Shown here piece after piece: positions 21,028 to 31,583 of a stretch of DNA of 64,000 nucleotides. Source of the DNA: Branchinecta lynchi (taxonomy: Eukaryota > Arthropoda > Branchiopoda > Anostraca > Branchinectidae); NCBI GenBank assembly GCA_023053575.1, contig JAKZAP010000009.1, positions 22,921,869 to 22,985,868 on the forward strand. Direction: 5' to 3'. The first letter of the stretch is position 1, and every line of letters starts with the position of its first letter. The notes beneath the pieces are model-generated. The model worked only from the letters and a program-made list of their open reading frames with translations. It did not search any database and was not told the DNA's origin. Made by a program: the position numbers and the translations under genes.

Positions 21028-21116
21028 TGCATTTACTACATTATTGAAAGCTCTAGTGTATTTTTTCCTTTTATTTGTCTATACTGCACTATTTTCCTCT
21101 TCTTAAGTGCGGTAAT
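21028..21116 (+). repeat. LINE 3' tail copied also at 54905-55010
   Basis: GTGCATTTACTACATTATTG, AAAGCTC, TTTTCCTTTT, then CTCTTCTTAAGTGCG and AATAAAAT match the inverse of 54905-55010. Similarity stops at 21116-21120, where the LINE ORF begins. Confidence 0.7.
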
Positions 21117-23606
21117 AAAATCATTATAAACGTGTACATGCCCACGTGGCATTCTGATAATGTGCCGGATTTTTTGTTATGCTTAGGTCGTATTAGAGGT
21201 ATAGCTGAAGTTTCTGATTATGCTCATCTGTGTGTCGTTGGGGATTGGAATGCGGATATTCTGGATGGAAGGCGAACAGTTTTTTCGGATGAGTTGGACG
21301 TTTTTTGTGCGTCTTTCAATCTAACGATGGCGGATGCGTTCCTTCTCCCCAACTGCACTTTTACTTACATGGCAATTTATCGCGGTAACCCAGTTATGTC
21401 TTGGCTAGACCATGTGTTAGTGTCACAAGAAATTAATGCTAGTTTATCAGAGTTGCAAGTTCTGTATAATGTTGTCGGATCTGATCACCTTCCCTTGTCG
21501 TTTTTGATAAGAGACTTTTCTGTCTCGACTGCGGGTGTCATCTCACAGCCTGAGACTACTTCCCCAGTGCTTGATTGGTCCGCAGCCTCTTTAAAAAACT
21601 TGGCGGATTATTCTGATGCCGTTGGGGTTAAACTGGGAGCTAGCACTGCTCGGCTAGGCACTCTATCTATGTGTCATAACCATCAGTGTACTGAACCGTC
21701 GCACATTTCTGAAATTAATAGTTTGTATTTATTGGTATGCTATGCTCTTTCGGTGTGTGCCATAAAGTGTGTCCCGGGAATACCGAAGCGTAAAAAGGGC
21801 CGTAATATTCCGGGTTGGAACTCGTTTGTTAAGCCTGTATATGACGAATCCCGTGCTTATTTTCTTCGTTGGGTTCAGCTAGGTAGACCCCTGATTGGAC
21901 AAGTAGTTGAGCTAATGAAAGCATCGAGAGCGCAATTTAAAAAAACTTTGAAGTGGTGCAGAGTTAATGAATGTGTTATCCGGGCTGAATGCCTGGCGTC
22001 TTATTTTTCGGTTGGGAAACATCAATTTTGGTCGCTTGTAAAACGAATGCGTGGCTCACAGTCTGCTTCATTGCCGCTTTCTTTGGACGGTGTGACTGGT
22101 GGAGATAACATTGCGAACCTTTGGAGTACTTCGTTTAAAACTCTGTTTAATTCGGTGCCGTCCTCGTTGAGCGGTGTCCATGATCTTTGCCTCGGTTTGC
22201 CGTTTGAATTTGAACCTATTAATGTCGAGGATGTTCTGAAAGCAATTTCGCGAATGAATAATTGTGGCCCTGGACCGGACGGTTTGTCTGCTTCTCATTT
22301 AAAACATGCATTGAGACCTCTAAGTAGTTTTTTGCCTGCTTTGTTTAATTCAATGATATCCCACAGTATGTTGCCGGATTCGTTGACAAGAGTAGTTCTT
22401 GTTCCTGTTCCTAAAGTAAAAAATGGTAATATGTCGTCTTCTTCAAATTATCGGCCCATAGCTTTAGCCAGCGCTTTCTCTAAAATTTTTGAACGATGTA
22501 TTCTGTCAAAAATTGAACCGTATTTGGCGACGTCAGAATATCAGTTTGGGTTCAAGCCCCATTCATCGACAGAATTCTGTGTTTTTATCCTGAAAAGTGT
22601 TATTATGTACTTCTGGTTGTTTGGCTCGGCGGTTTTTGTATGCTTTATTGATGCGCGTAAAGCATTTGATCGGGTTAATCACAAAAAACTGTTGCTGGAG
22701 TTGCTTAAAAGAGGTGTTCCCGCTCCGTATGTTTTGTTACTTGAAGTGTGGTTTCGACGACAAACGTTTGAAGTTAAGTGGGGTATTTATCGTAGTAGCC
22801 CGTTTCGTGTACAGAATGGTGTCAGGCAGGGAGGTATTTTATCCCCTTTTCTGTATAATATTTATGTTGATGATTTAAATAGTCGGCTTTGCGCCTTGTC
22901 AGTTGGTTGTTTCATTAGTAATAAGTGCTTTATTAATTTGAGTTATGCGGATGATCTTGTCCTCATGGCTCCGAGTATTAATGCTTTGAACCTCCTACTT
23001 CGAGTATGTGAGAAATTTGCACTGGAGAGAGATATTGTTTTTAACACAGAAAAAACGGAATGCATGGCATTTATACCACCAGAGTTGAAAATCAAAATAG
23101 TCCCTCCTGTGTTGCTGTGTTCGTCACGGCTGAAATTTGTTTCAGAGTTTAAATACCTTGGATTCTGGTTTACGCCTGATCTGCGGGATATTACTCATTT
23201 GCGGCATTTAACAAGAAGTCTGTGTGTGCGAGGAAATGTAGTTGCTAGAAAATTTCAGTTTTGTTCTGCGATTATCCGTGATAGGCTGTTCGGTACTTTT
23301 TGTTTTCAGTTTTACTGTCTTGCTCTTTGTACTAATTTCACTGCTGGTGCGATAAATGTGACCCGCGTCACTTACAATAACTGCTACAGAAAACTTCACC
23401 GACTCCCACACCGGTGTAGCGCTTCGGGGATGTTCGCAAATAATCGTATGCCTTCGTTTTACGAACTAAAACGTAAAGCAGTTTCATCGCTAAAAAGCCG
23501 CCTTTTGAGATCAGATAACAACCTGATCCAAATTCTTACCGCTCCAATTTTTCAACTTTCACTGCCTTTGTGGAAAAAATGGAGCGATGAACTTGTGGTT
23601 CGTTGA
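21075..23606 (+). CDS. LINE endonuclease-reverse transcriptase, YADD type
   Basis: 843 codons with no stop. The EEP endonuclease C-terminal part keeps GDWNAD (56-61), LDHV (111-114) and GSDHLPL (135-141). RT: IDARKAFDRVNH (525-536), GVRQGGILSP (582-591) and YADD (624-627), then a C-terminal region without a recognisable CCHC knuckle. About the first 14 residues derive from the adjacent LINE tail, not from this element, and the first codon counted is TTG, so the start is artificial. Codon use is T-rich in third positions. Confidence 0.9.
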   Translation: MSILHYFPLLKCGNKIIINVYMPTWHSDNVPDFLLCLGRIRGIAEVSDYAHLCVVGDWNADILDGRRTVFSDELDVFCASFNLTMADAFLLPNCTFTYMAIYRGNPVMSWLDHVLVSQEINASLSELQVLYNVVGSDHLPLSFLIRDFSVSTAGVISQPETTSPVLDWSAASLKNLADYSDAVGVKLGASTARLGTLSMCHNHQCTEPSHISEINSLYLLVCYALSVCAIKCVPGIPKRKKGRNIPGWNSFVKPVYDESRAYFLRWVQLGRPLIGQVVELMKASRAQFKKTLKWCRVNECVIRAECLASYFSVGKHQFWSLVKRMRGSQSASLPLSLDGVTGGDNIANLWSTSFKTLFNSVPSSLSGVHDLCLGLPFEFEPINVEDVLKAISRMNNCGPGPDGLSASHLKHALRPLSSFLPALFNSMISHSMLPDSLTRVVLVPVPKVKNGNMSSSSNYRPIALASAFSKIFERCILSKIEPYLATSEYQFGFKPHSSTEFCVFILKSVIMYFWLFGSAVFVCFIDARKAFDRVNHKKLLLELLKRGVPAPYVLLLEVWFRRQTFEVKWGIYRSSPFRVQNGVRQGGILSPFLYNIYVDDLNSRLCALSVGCFISNKCFINLSYADDLVLMAPSINALNLLLRVCEKFALERDIVFNTEKTECMAFIPPELKIKIVPPVLLCSSRLKFVSEFKYLGFWFTPDLRDITHLRHLTRSLCVRGNVVARKFQFCSAIIRDRLFGTFCFQFYCLALCTNFTAGAINVTRVTYNNCYRKLHRLPHRCSASGMFANNRMPSFYELKRKAVSSLKSRLLRSDNNLIQILTAPIFQLSLPLWKKWSDELVVR

Positions 23607-23714
23607 TTCTTTTGATACATATGTGGTTATGTGTGATATTTAGGCTAGAATGTGTGTTTTTTCCTTGTGTATATGGCTATGGCTGAATTAAATAAATAAA
23701 TAAATAAATAAATA
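21117..23714 (+). mobile_element. 5'-truncated LINE with YADD RT and (AAAT)n tail
   Basis: ORF 21075-23606 plus about 80 bp of 3' UTR ending in an AAAT tandem (23690-23714). The 5' break lies in the endonuclease domain next to an older LINE tail. The RT is of a different clade from the two minus-strand LINEs nearby. Confidence 0.85.
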
Positions 23715-23784
23715 TTATCATCATAATACTAACACATACAAGAAACAGATTTATTTGTTCAGCAAAATCCCAAGGGCTCTATGG

Positions 23785-24000
23785 CCTGTAAGTAATAAGT
23801 AAGTAATTTATTTATAACCCGCCGTTTTCAGAAAGCGGAGTAAATGAAGGAAGTAAATAAAACACATAAACATACACAAAAAGACACTTAATTTCAATCG
23901 TCGGCCAGGAAGCAGTGTAGAAGGTCGTGCGCTGGTTGGGTTCTGTTGTCAATGATTTTTGATAGCGACGAAGAAACATCCAAAAGGGTAACACTCTGCC
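23785..24000 (-). mobile_element. LINE 3' tail, inverted copy of 8270-8521
   Basis: The minus strand encodes the same terminal residues (LSKIIDN, then AHDLLHCFLADD), the same UTR and the TTAC-type tail. A GC-rich stretch at 24000-24110 follows, then exon w5 at 24245. Confidence 0.7.
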
Positions 24001-24244
24001 GAAATTTGGGTCCGCCCTATGAATCAAACTGGCTCCGCCCCTCGGAGCCTGGGATTGGCGGAGGGGAAAAGTTGGCTCCTACCAGGGGAGGAGTCAAGTA
24101 GTGGTTTTGTCGTGACGGATAACAGGTTTTGCCGCCTTGGTTCGGAAACAGCTATCTTTATAATAAAATAACTCCCCAGGTGTAATGTAAATAAACAAAT
24201 ATAAATAAATATACATAAAAAAACTAATGTCTCTTTCTTGACAG

Positions 24245-24372
24245 GAGTCAAACTTCATTACAAAACTTCACGAAGACCATGATTCCTGTCTGCAGAGGCT
24301 GAACGACCTGCACCGGAAGAGCGTAGCTGAGAAGGAGAGGAGATTCTTGTTCGAGAAACATGCGATGCAGAG
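24245..24372 (+). CDS. Slk: SLK/STK10 exon w5
   Basis: 128 nt, phase 0 to 2. Acceptor TTGACAG (ends 24244), donor CAGAG|GTAAGT. The product runs ESNFITKLHEDHDSCLQRLN, then DLHRKSVAEKERRFLFEKHA, then MQ and two bases of an Arg codon completed by exon w6. The KERxxLxxK arrangement near the end matches the family's CDKERECLMKK segment. The long intron before it holds three LINE ORFs, none of which is spliced into the frame. Confidence 0.92.
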
Positions 24373-24465
24373 GTAAGTGACTTCGACAATGTTTTTCTCC
24401 GTTGGCGGCATCACCCCGTCCCATTTTATTGATGCTTGGCCCCCTATAATCTGCCGGAATTTATA

Positions 24466-24822
24466 ATCTGCTGGAGAGCACTAGGACGGCCGAGAGTGTA
24501 TATTCGTTTAAAAATAAGATGAAAAGGTTTTTGATGAGTAAAGATGGGTGAGGAGAGGGTTACCTTGGGTACGAGGTTTACTTGTCTTCTATTTACTTAT
24601 GATATTGATTTTTTTTTTATATATATAGTTGCTTATGTATAGAATTTTTTTTTTCCCCTTTTCTTTTCTGTTCTCATTATAGTTATGCTAAGTGATTAAG
24701 TTATTGAGTCCTGCCACAAAGAAGTCAGTATAGATTTTCACGTCGCAGGTTATGATGTTGAATTTTTTTTTGTAAAATTTCATTATATATTAAAATTTGT
24801 CTCTCTCTCTCTCTCTCTCTAA
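24466..24822 (+). pseudogene. LINE 3' fragment, same family as 51255-52484
   Basis: ESTRTAESVYSFKNKMKRFL then MSKDG and TGA (24549-24551) match the last residues of the 51555 LINE. The 3' UTR (GTCCTGCCACAAA, TTTCACGTCG, TTCATTATATATTA) and the closing (TC)n match too. Heavily 5' truncated. Confidence 0.85.
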
Positions 24823-24846
24823 GTACCGGTCATCAGTCCCCCTTGT

Positions 24847-24998
24847 CAGGTCCATATCCAGGAATTTATTTGGGGGGGGGGGGGGGGGGTCCCCGCAGTT
24901 CTTATAAAAAAACTGCGAAAAAGACAGATCAGGGATTAAACCTTACACAAACGATTACTTTTTTGGGGGGGCCGACCCACCTTCTGAATACGGCACTG
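24847..24998. mobile_element. hAT-like short element, CGTATCCAGGAATTT type
   Basis: It starts CAGGTCCATATCCAGGAATT, then TATTTGGGG, and ends GAATACGGCACTG. Related elements are at 50346-50433 and 50639-50840. A G run of about 19 lies at 24871-24889. The flanking octamers match only partly. Confidence 0.55.
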
Positions 24999-25040
24999 CC
25001 CCTAGCTCATTTGTTAAGTATAGTGAACTGATAGACAAAA

Positions 25041-25090
25041 ATGCTTCTCAGCCCGGGTTTGAACCCAGGACCCTCTACTTACAAGGCAAT
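25041..25090 (-). repeat. tRNA-Thr-like SINE fragment (inverted)
   Basis: The minus strand reads GCCTTGTAAGTAGAGGGTCC, then TGGGTTCAAACCCGGGCTGA. The T stem pairs here, better than in the 11340 copy; the A box is lost. Confidence 0.6.
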
Positions 25091-25114
25091 CAAAATTCAA
25101 CACATATTAGGATG

Positions 25115-25215
25115 ACGCAGTACGGATAAGTCAGCTAAGATTTTTCGTCAGCGATGTTTTGACCCTTCTTGGCAGGACCCTCATCAGGCTGAAGCTGCAT
25201 GAAACGAAGCGGCAA
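25115..25215 (+). repeat. Type A foldback repeat, single arm
   Basis: GGATAAGTCAGCTAAGATTT, CGTCAGCGATGTTTTGACCC, TTCTTGGCAGGACCCTCATC, AGGCTGAAG. Confidence 0.65.
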
Positions 25216-26574
25216 TACAAATTGTAGTCCGCATTTGCAGGTTATTTCTTTGTTGGTGCAGCACTTTCTGACCCCTGTATCCCTGGGAAAAATGCTACTT
25301 TCAATTTGTACTTTTGTTATTTGAAGGACATGGAGCTTTCATACATCTTGAGCAATTTAGATTTTGGTCTTTCTTTAGTCTTTAATTTGAAACTGTTGCC
25401 CGCCTGCGAGAAGCGGAGTATTCCAAATGCCAGCAGAAATATGTGAAATATTTTGTCAGACACTTGTGTTTTCCCAGAGTTTAGCCAAAAGCGTTTTCAA
25501 TTGCCAGAGCCAAACAACTGTGTTTATATTTAAAAACGTTTTAAGCCTCCGTGTTATGCGCGGGTTTAACACCGATTATCCAGAACACGCAACTCTCCCG
25601 AATAGCAAGTTACATCACGTGTTTAGACGTCATACTCAAGAGTAAACACTGCGGGATGAAAATGGGTATTTGCACATCGGTGTTAAACTCATTGTTGTCT
25701 GAAAATGGTTTAAAGAAAACCGAAGCTTGGCTGTATAACTGAGACAGTCATCTCTGACACAGACGATAAAATTCTACTTCACAAATTGTAGGCTCTGCAT
25801 CTTCCACAAGCAAAACCTTCGTTTTTGGCCCTAGATAATATATTTATGCGAAGCTTTCTTAAATGTACTTTGGATATTTCCGTGGAAACCACCGAGGATA
25901 TATCCGTCTTGTTTTCTAGGACTAAGCAGAAACCGGTAGACCAGGAAAAAAAAAACAGTCCAAAATCAGTGTTTCTCCATAGCCCCTTACTTTTAATATT
26001 TTGCTAAATTTTGGTCTATTGCTTTTTGCACCTTCAAACGGCAAAATTATGGCGTTGGAAGCTTTGTCGGAAGTCGTCGGCGAATTCGAAGAATAGTCCG
26101 AAAATACAAAGCTCCCGATATAACGGCACAACTCCAGGAGCTTCAGAATAGTTTATATGGAAAAGCATATGAACGGCTTACTCCATATCACGGGCTCATC
26201 CGTTTGTTCTGTTTGTTTTTCTGTTTACTTTGTTTTACTAGTGTTTCTTCAGTTGTTTATTTTTTTATTTCTCTTCTTTACTCCACTATCTTCACATTGT
26301 TTTTGTGCAGTGGGTTATTATTATAATATATATATTATTATAATATTATTATTATTATTTGTAAATGTTCTGCGTTACTTTCCTATCGTGCGAATCCTGA
26401 GCTGAACCAGTTGAACGAAGATGATTTCATTATTGCTATTTGCACTTCCCTCTTAGTAGGTATTTATTTTTTAATCTATTATTCCCATTTGACCGTTTTA
26501 GAAACTAAAGAACGAAACTCAGCTAGTCCAAAGTTTGTAGAAGCGTTCAAAGAATCATACCCCTACTGTATTAT
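25216..26574. other. Intron sequence without recognised feature
   Basis: AT-rich DNA with simple AT repeats at 26320-26360. Several short frames exist, but none carries a motif or fits the kinase frame. Confidence 0.5.
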
Positions 26575-26578
26575 TTAA

Positions 26579-26951
26579 AGGACCTGTCTTGCCTATAATA
26601 CTAACGCAACCTACTTCCATAATCACTAATATATTTTTAAACCTGTAGACCCTAATTCCGTACGTTACATTCTAACCCTTCTAACAAAACCACGCTGATT
26701 TCCTCACTTGCCGTGTTTTGCTACCTTTGGTGTATATCACGCTGTCGGCGGTTGTCTGCGAGAAGTTTCTCCATCAGAAAAAAACGGTTATGTAAATTGT
26801 TTCCCTGTTTTCGCAATAAGTCAAAGGGTCTCGGAAAAAGCTTAAAACAGACCAAAACCGTGGGTTATTTGTTGAAAGCACAGTCCAGTTTTAAAGTTTT
26901 CAAATATTTTATAATACTATAAGTTGAAGAGTAAATAGTGTGAGGGGTCCT
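26579..26951. mobile_element. TTAA-flanked element, AGGACC ends
   Basis: TTAA at 26575-26578 and 26952-26955 flanks AGGACCTGTCTTGCC at the left and GGGGTCCT at the right. A second copy in opposite orientation lies at 49383-49752. Short inverted ends with TTAA duplication suggest a piggyBac-type non-autonomous element. Confidence 0.7.
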
Positions 26952-27089
26952 TTAAGATAACTATACAGTTTAAGACTAATACGTGGATGTAAAAAGGAAA
27001 GACACCTGCACTATTTCGGGCTCGAGATACCTGCTCTCTGAATCCTTCGAACCGCGCCGTCATACGTCATGTTTACATTATTTGCGTTT

Positions 27090-27345
27090 TGCTGATACCA
27101 TGGTATCTGATACCACGCTCCATAGTCGTTTCCGCAGTTACCTTGGTATCTGATACCATGGTTAAAAGGCAGTTATCGTGGTATCTGGCCAGTTACCGTG
27201 GTATCTGAAAAAAGTCGTCACACTTTCATCATCACCCTAGGATTTTGTCAAATTGGTGGCAAAGTAGTTTGGCAAAAAAGGCAAAATGCAGATCCATTTA
27301 CCGTGGTATCAGATACCATGGTATATGCAAAAACGCAGTTATTAT
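27090..27345. repeat. ATACCATGG palindromic repeat
   Basis: GATACCATGGTATCTGATAC, CGCAGTTACC, GGTATCTGATACCATGGTT and ACCGTGGTATCAGATACCAT alternate in both orientations with a spacer shared with 19890-19960 and 30810-30900 (TTTTGTCAAATTGG). Confidence 0.7.
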
Positions 27346-27479
27346 ATAACAGCCCTAGTTCCAGTGAAGGACGAATTTAACGAACGAAATAAGGTTTTTA
27401 CGAAAACTGAACAATTGTTCGAGGAAATTATTGGGAGTCCGAGAGAACGGGTCATCGATAGGTTGCAAAACTTTATTAA

Positions 27480-27660
27480 ATGAGGAAAACAGTGAATGAT
27501 TAAAAGAATAAGTAAACCCGTGAGGCCGTGGCAGAAAAACAAAATAATACTAAAAAAAGACAGTATTTACACCAAAAGGAGGAAACCTTTACTCCAAAAA
27601 ACGCTCCCGGTGCTCCATAGCCTGCTTGACCTCCCAAGCCGACGAAGGTCTCACAAATTT
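27480..27660 (-). repeat. LINE 3' tail, inverted copy of 32228-32395
   Basis: The minus strand shares GGAGCACCGGGAGCG, a GTAAAGGTTTCCTCC stretch, TTTTGGTGTAAATA and TTTTGTTTTTCTGCCA with 32250-32345, ending in CATTCA units. Confidence 0.6.
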
Positions 27661-28539
27661 ACTTCCCAAATTTGTTGTAAGTGAAGGGTTTTGCCAAGAC
27701 TGTAATCTTCTTTCTTCAGAAAAAAAATAATAAAACAATTACACTATAGTAAACGGTCAAATATGTGTGCTTAAAAACCAACATAAAGTCATTTGGGCTC
27801 TTTAGTGGTGGGTGCAGCGTTAAACAGTTGAACAAATGCCGGAACAAAGCTGTTATTGTATCTTACCTGGGTTAAATCTAACATTTGTTCTTGATCCCAC
27901 CGAACAGTTTTGCTTTGTCAGAACGCACTTACAAAACGAAAGATCCACTAATGGTTCCCTTTGTCCAAACCAGTAAGGGTTTTCCATGTTAGAATAACCA
28001 TGTTAGGATAACCCTTACCACTCTTGATTTGCTCTTTAAAACAGGCAACACTGATGAGTAAGGTACTCTGGCCCCAGGATAATCTCAAAGGCCCCCCCCC
28101 CCCCGCACTATTTATTCTTCAATTTAAAAATGGTCTGTTTTGTCTTGTTTTCTTTTCACATTGAAGTAAGGAAGATGAGACCAGGGACAACGATAGCCAG
28201 TAGACAAAGGGAAGATTTTTTTTTCAGTTGATGGAATTTACCTTGTTTCCATGGTCACTTTGGCAAGAGAAATCGAGTTTGTTCCAAACAAAAGAAAAGT
28301 TCATATGGACCTCTACTTCAGAAGCACTGGCCTATCCTAGGAGGGGGCCAAAAAAATATTACAAACACAGTTACCATGTTTATATAAATCGTATATTTCT
28401 ACAGAGCACACAAACAACAAGAACAAAAATTCAATATCTGATCCAGACAACTGGGTCTTGTCTTAGCCAGACTCCCATTTCACTATTAAAATTCGGAAAC
28501 ACATTAAGGCCAAAAAGCTAATCATCTGAGAAAACCAAG

Positions 28540-29375
28540 TTCAGATATGGATTCAACATGTGTGTTTACCCCTATAAGTCATATCTGTTTTGGTGAAAAC
28601 TTCCTGCCATATTTTCCGGTTTACTACTACTTGTCCGGCGAAAAAAGAAAGCTGAGAAACGAACTTGTCCGGCGAAAAAAGAAAGTTGAGAAACGAACTC
28701 AGGGTATCTTCTTTCCCCAATAATGAACATCTAATCAACTTCAAATAAAAATTAAACTTATAACAAATTTTCCGACTCCAGCCGGATTCCGGTCGGACTA
28801 TATGTTCGGGTAAAAAATTATTGTCATACACGGATTCAGCATCTCTTCTTACCCCTAAATGGGATATCTAATCAACTACAAACAAAACTTTAACTTTTAA
28901 AGTTTTCCTGTTTTGGCCGGATTTCGGGCGAACTACATGTCCGGGTACAAAATGATTTTCACCATCGTTTTCAGCATGTCTTCTCACCCCTAAATGGAAC
29001 ATCTGATCAACTTCAAATAAAACTTTTACTTTTAACAAACTTTCCGGTTTTGGTCGGATTCCGGGCGAACCACTTGTTCGATGACAAAATGGTTTTCCCA
29101 ATCGTAATCAGCATGTCTTCTTACCCCATAATCGACTATCACACTAGCTTTTTCAAAATATTTTGTTTGCCCCTATTTTAACCCCCTCCCCCACCCCTAA
29201 ATGCAAAACTACAAAGCCCATCTACCAACTTGACTTGTCTGATAACCCAACGAAACCTCACACCAAGTTTCATCAAAATATCTCATTCCCTTCGAGAGTT
29301 ATCGTGCTTACAGACGGACAACTTTTGCGATGTCATAGGTATTCCTCCACTTACGTTTTTGGATCCCAAAAACTA
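28540..29375 (-). repeat. GGGATCCC modular repeat, minus orientation
   Basis: Four modules of about 145 bp (TTTTCCGGTTT, CCGGATTCCGG, TTCAGCATGTCTTC, CCCCTAAAT) are followed by ACACCAAGTTTCATCAAAAT, CGAGAGTTATCGTGC and the closing TTTGGATCCCAAAAA. Confidence 0.75.
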
Positions 29376-29579
29376 CCATAAAAGATACATAACCGACTAC
29401 ACTCCAACCATTTAAAATATTTACTTTGAGTGGTGATTTGAATACAGCAAGGTCATTCTTACTCTTGGATCATGATCAAAATGTTATTTTCTTTTATCAC
29501 CCGATGATAAACCGAAAAAAGTTGTGACGTCAAGTGACAATGCATTGTCATACTTCACGTTGACAATAGTTGCGATTTT

Positions 29580-31020
29580 GCAGACACCATGGTATCTGGT
29601 AACACGGTAACTGGATTTGTATTTTGTCGTTTTTGCAGTTACCGTGACCTGATACTACGGTTGTTTTGCAAAAACGACAATTGTCAAATTTGCGCTTTTA
29701 GAAGTCATCCCAAAATAGATACTAAAATCCACCCACATCACAACTGCCTGTAAATGAGAGAACTGATTTCCAAATATTAGGGGGGAAGAATAGTAAATAA
29801 AATATTGGTTTATTTTGAAAAGTTAGGTGACGTGAATAGGTAATAGTGGGTAAAAATAGATTAAAATTAACATCACTGAAGGATGGAGGAGTAGCCACAA
29901 AAAGTCCGAAATCTGATTTCTTAGTTTTTAAATAATACAAAACAAAATTAAAAAAATCCTGTATTGTTAATGATGAAAGTGAGACTGTGTCCTTGCCCCA
30001 GGGCTCCATTGCCCAACGTATGAGCACTGTGCCCAAGGATTGAGGATTTGCGTATGACTTCCTCAACCGTCTAAACCAACACATTTCGTTCCTGGTCCTT
30101 CTACGTACTTCACTTTAGTCGCGGTATTGCAGATACTATGCTATCTGATACCACGGTCTAAAGTCGTTTCCGCAGTTACCGTGGTTACTGATTCTAGGAT
30201 CAAAAGGCGTTTTTGTCATGAATGATGGGTGTGTGTGAATGATGATTGGGCGAAAAAGTAAGCGTTAAATTTTTTTTTTTTTTAGTAGGTTAAAAGATTT
30301 GAATGATAAATTTTAATAATTTATATTTTATATTTAGTTATTAGGGGGAAGAACAGTAAATATAATATGGGTTTTATTTTTGAAAGTTAAGTGATGTAAA
30401 TAGTTTAAAAGTAAATGTTAAACTTTTTTTCTTTAGTAGGAATTTAAAAGATTTGAATGATAAATTCTTATATGTTTATATTTTATATATTTAGTTATTA
30501 GGGGGAAGAAAAGTAAACGTAATATGGGTCTTATTCTTGAAAGTTAAGTGACGTAAATAGTTTAAAAGTGGGTAAAAATAGATTAAAACTAACGTCACTG
30601 AGGGACGGAGGAGTAGCCAAAAAAAAGTACGAAACACGACTTTCATTGTTTTATATAAATAGTATAAAAATAATCTAACTTAAAAAAGATGCTACGGGTA
30701 GGCCTATATAAAAACAAAAAAAAGGCGTTTTTGCAGTTATCGTGATATTTGATATTCAGATACCATGGTCCGACTGTGGTTACTGATCGTGTATCTGGAA
30801 AGTCACCTCACTTTTGTCAGATCTAGTCAAATTGGCGAGAAATAAGTTTAGCCCATAATGATGTAACTGAATATCAGTTTTTCTTTTGAGATGACGTTTT
30901 TTTCGTTTTTGCAGAGTAACCGTGTATCAGATACCACGGTAAATGCAAAAACGACTAATTGCAGATTCAGTTACCGTGGTAACAGATACCATGGTATCTG
31001 CAAAGCCGCAACTTTTGTTT
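29580..31020. repeat. Palindromic and GGGGGAAGA repeats before exon w6
   Basis: ATACCATGG-family blocks at 29580-29715, 30115-30205 and 30720-31020 surround three copies of another repeat (29777, 30343 and 30500 onward). That repeat begins TAGGGGGGAAGAATAGTAAA and contains AAGTTAAGTGACGTAAATAG and GGAGGAGTAGCCA; a fourth copy is at 34185. Confidence 0.65.
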
Positions 31021-31106
31021 ACTAACCTACTCAAGTAGGGAGAGATTCAGTCATCGGGGAAGGTGTCCGGCACATAATCTTCCTTTAGCAACACTTTACA
31101 TTTTAG

Positions 31107-31212
31107 GGCAAAGGAAGCGGCGCTCTGGGAACAGGAAGAAAGGCACATGAAGGACAAGCATCAGCTGATCAAACGACAGAAGAAAGAGGAATTTTTAATG
31201 AAGCGGCAACAG
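31107..31212 (+). CDS. Slk: SLK/STK10 exon w6
   Basis: 106 nt, phase 2 to 0. Acceptor ACATTTTAG (ends 31106), donor CAACAG|GTATGC. The first base completes the split Arg codon from w5. The product is AKEAALWEQEERHMKDKHQL then IKRQKKEEFLMKRQQ. REAALWEMEEHQLQERHQL in the vertebrate kinases is almost the same, making this one of the clearest landmarks of the family. It is too short and has no start, so only the homology and splice phases reveal it. Confidence 0.95.
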
Positions 31213-31495
31213 GTATGCACTATTTTTATACTGAATTGTGTTAATCAGGCAATGTGGTTGAAGTCAGCCTACCACAAATTTCTGATTTTAGGATACTTGT
31301 ACTTATAGGTTGATTTCTGAAATTTCCTCCAATCATCAACATTTTATTGGGTATGATACTCAGCATTTGGGATAGCACAACCAGCGTTAGGTCTAGACTA
31401 TCCCGAATTTAGTAATTTTTGGTGGAGTTCTGGTTGGATGGAACTAAGTTGAAAGACCTGTCGTATCTGTAATATTACCTACTTCCGCAATCGCT

Positions 31496-31583
31496 CCCAA
31501 AGGTGTTATTAGCCAACATGTTTGAGGGTTGGGGGCAAGGTATTTACCGACTGGCTGATCATTTCTACCGTCTGTTTTTACAG
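31496..31583 (+). repeat. CGACTG-family fragment
   Basis: GGTGTTATTAGCCAACATGT, then GGGCAAGGTATTTACCGACT and GTCTGTTTTTACAG: an end fragment of the 784/37437/50101 family, directly joined to the next repeat. Confidence 0.6.

Noticed and set aside
21075..23606. Retroviral or LTR-element polymerase
   Set aside because: Endonuclease is of the EEP type upstream of RT, there is no protease, RNase H or integrase, and no LTRs; the (AAAT)n tail fits a non-LTR element.
26157..26405. Hydrophobic 82-codon frame as a small membrane protein
   Set aside because: It is a translation of T-rich and TTA-repeat DNA; the hydrophobicity follows from base composition.
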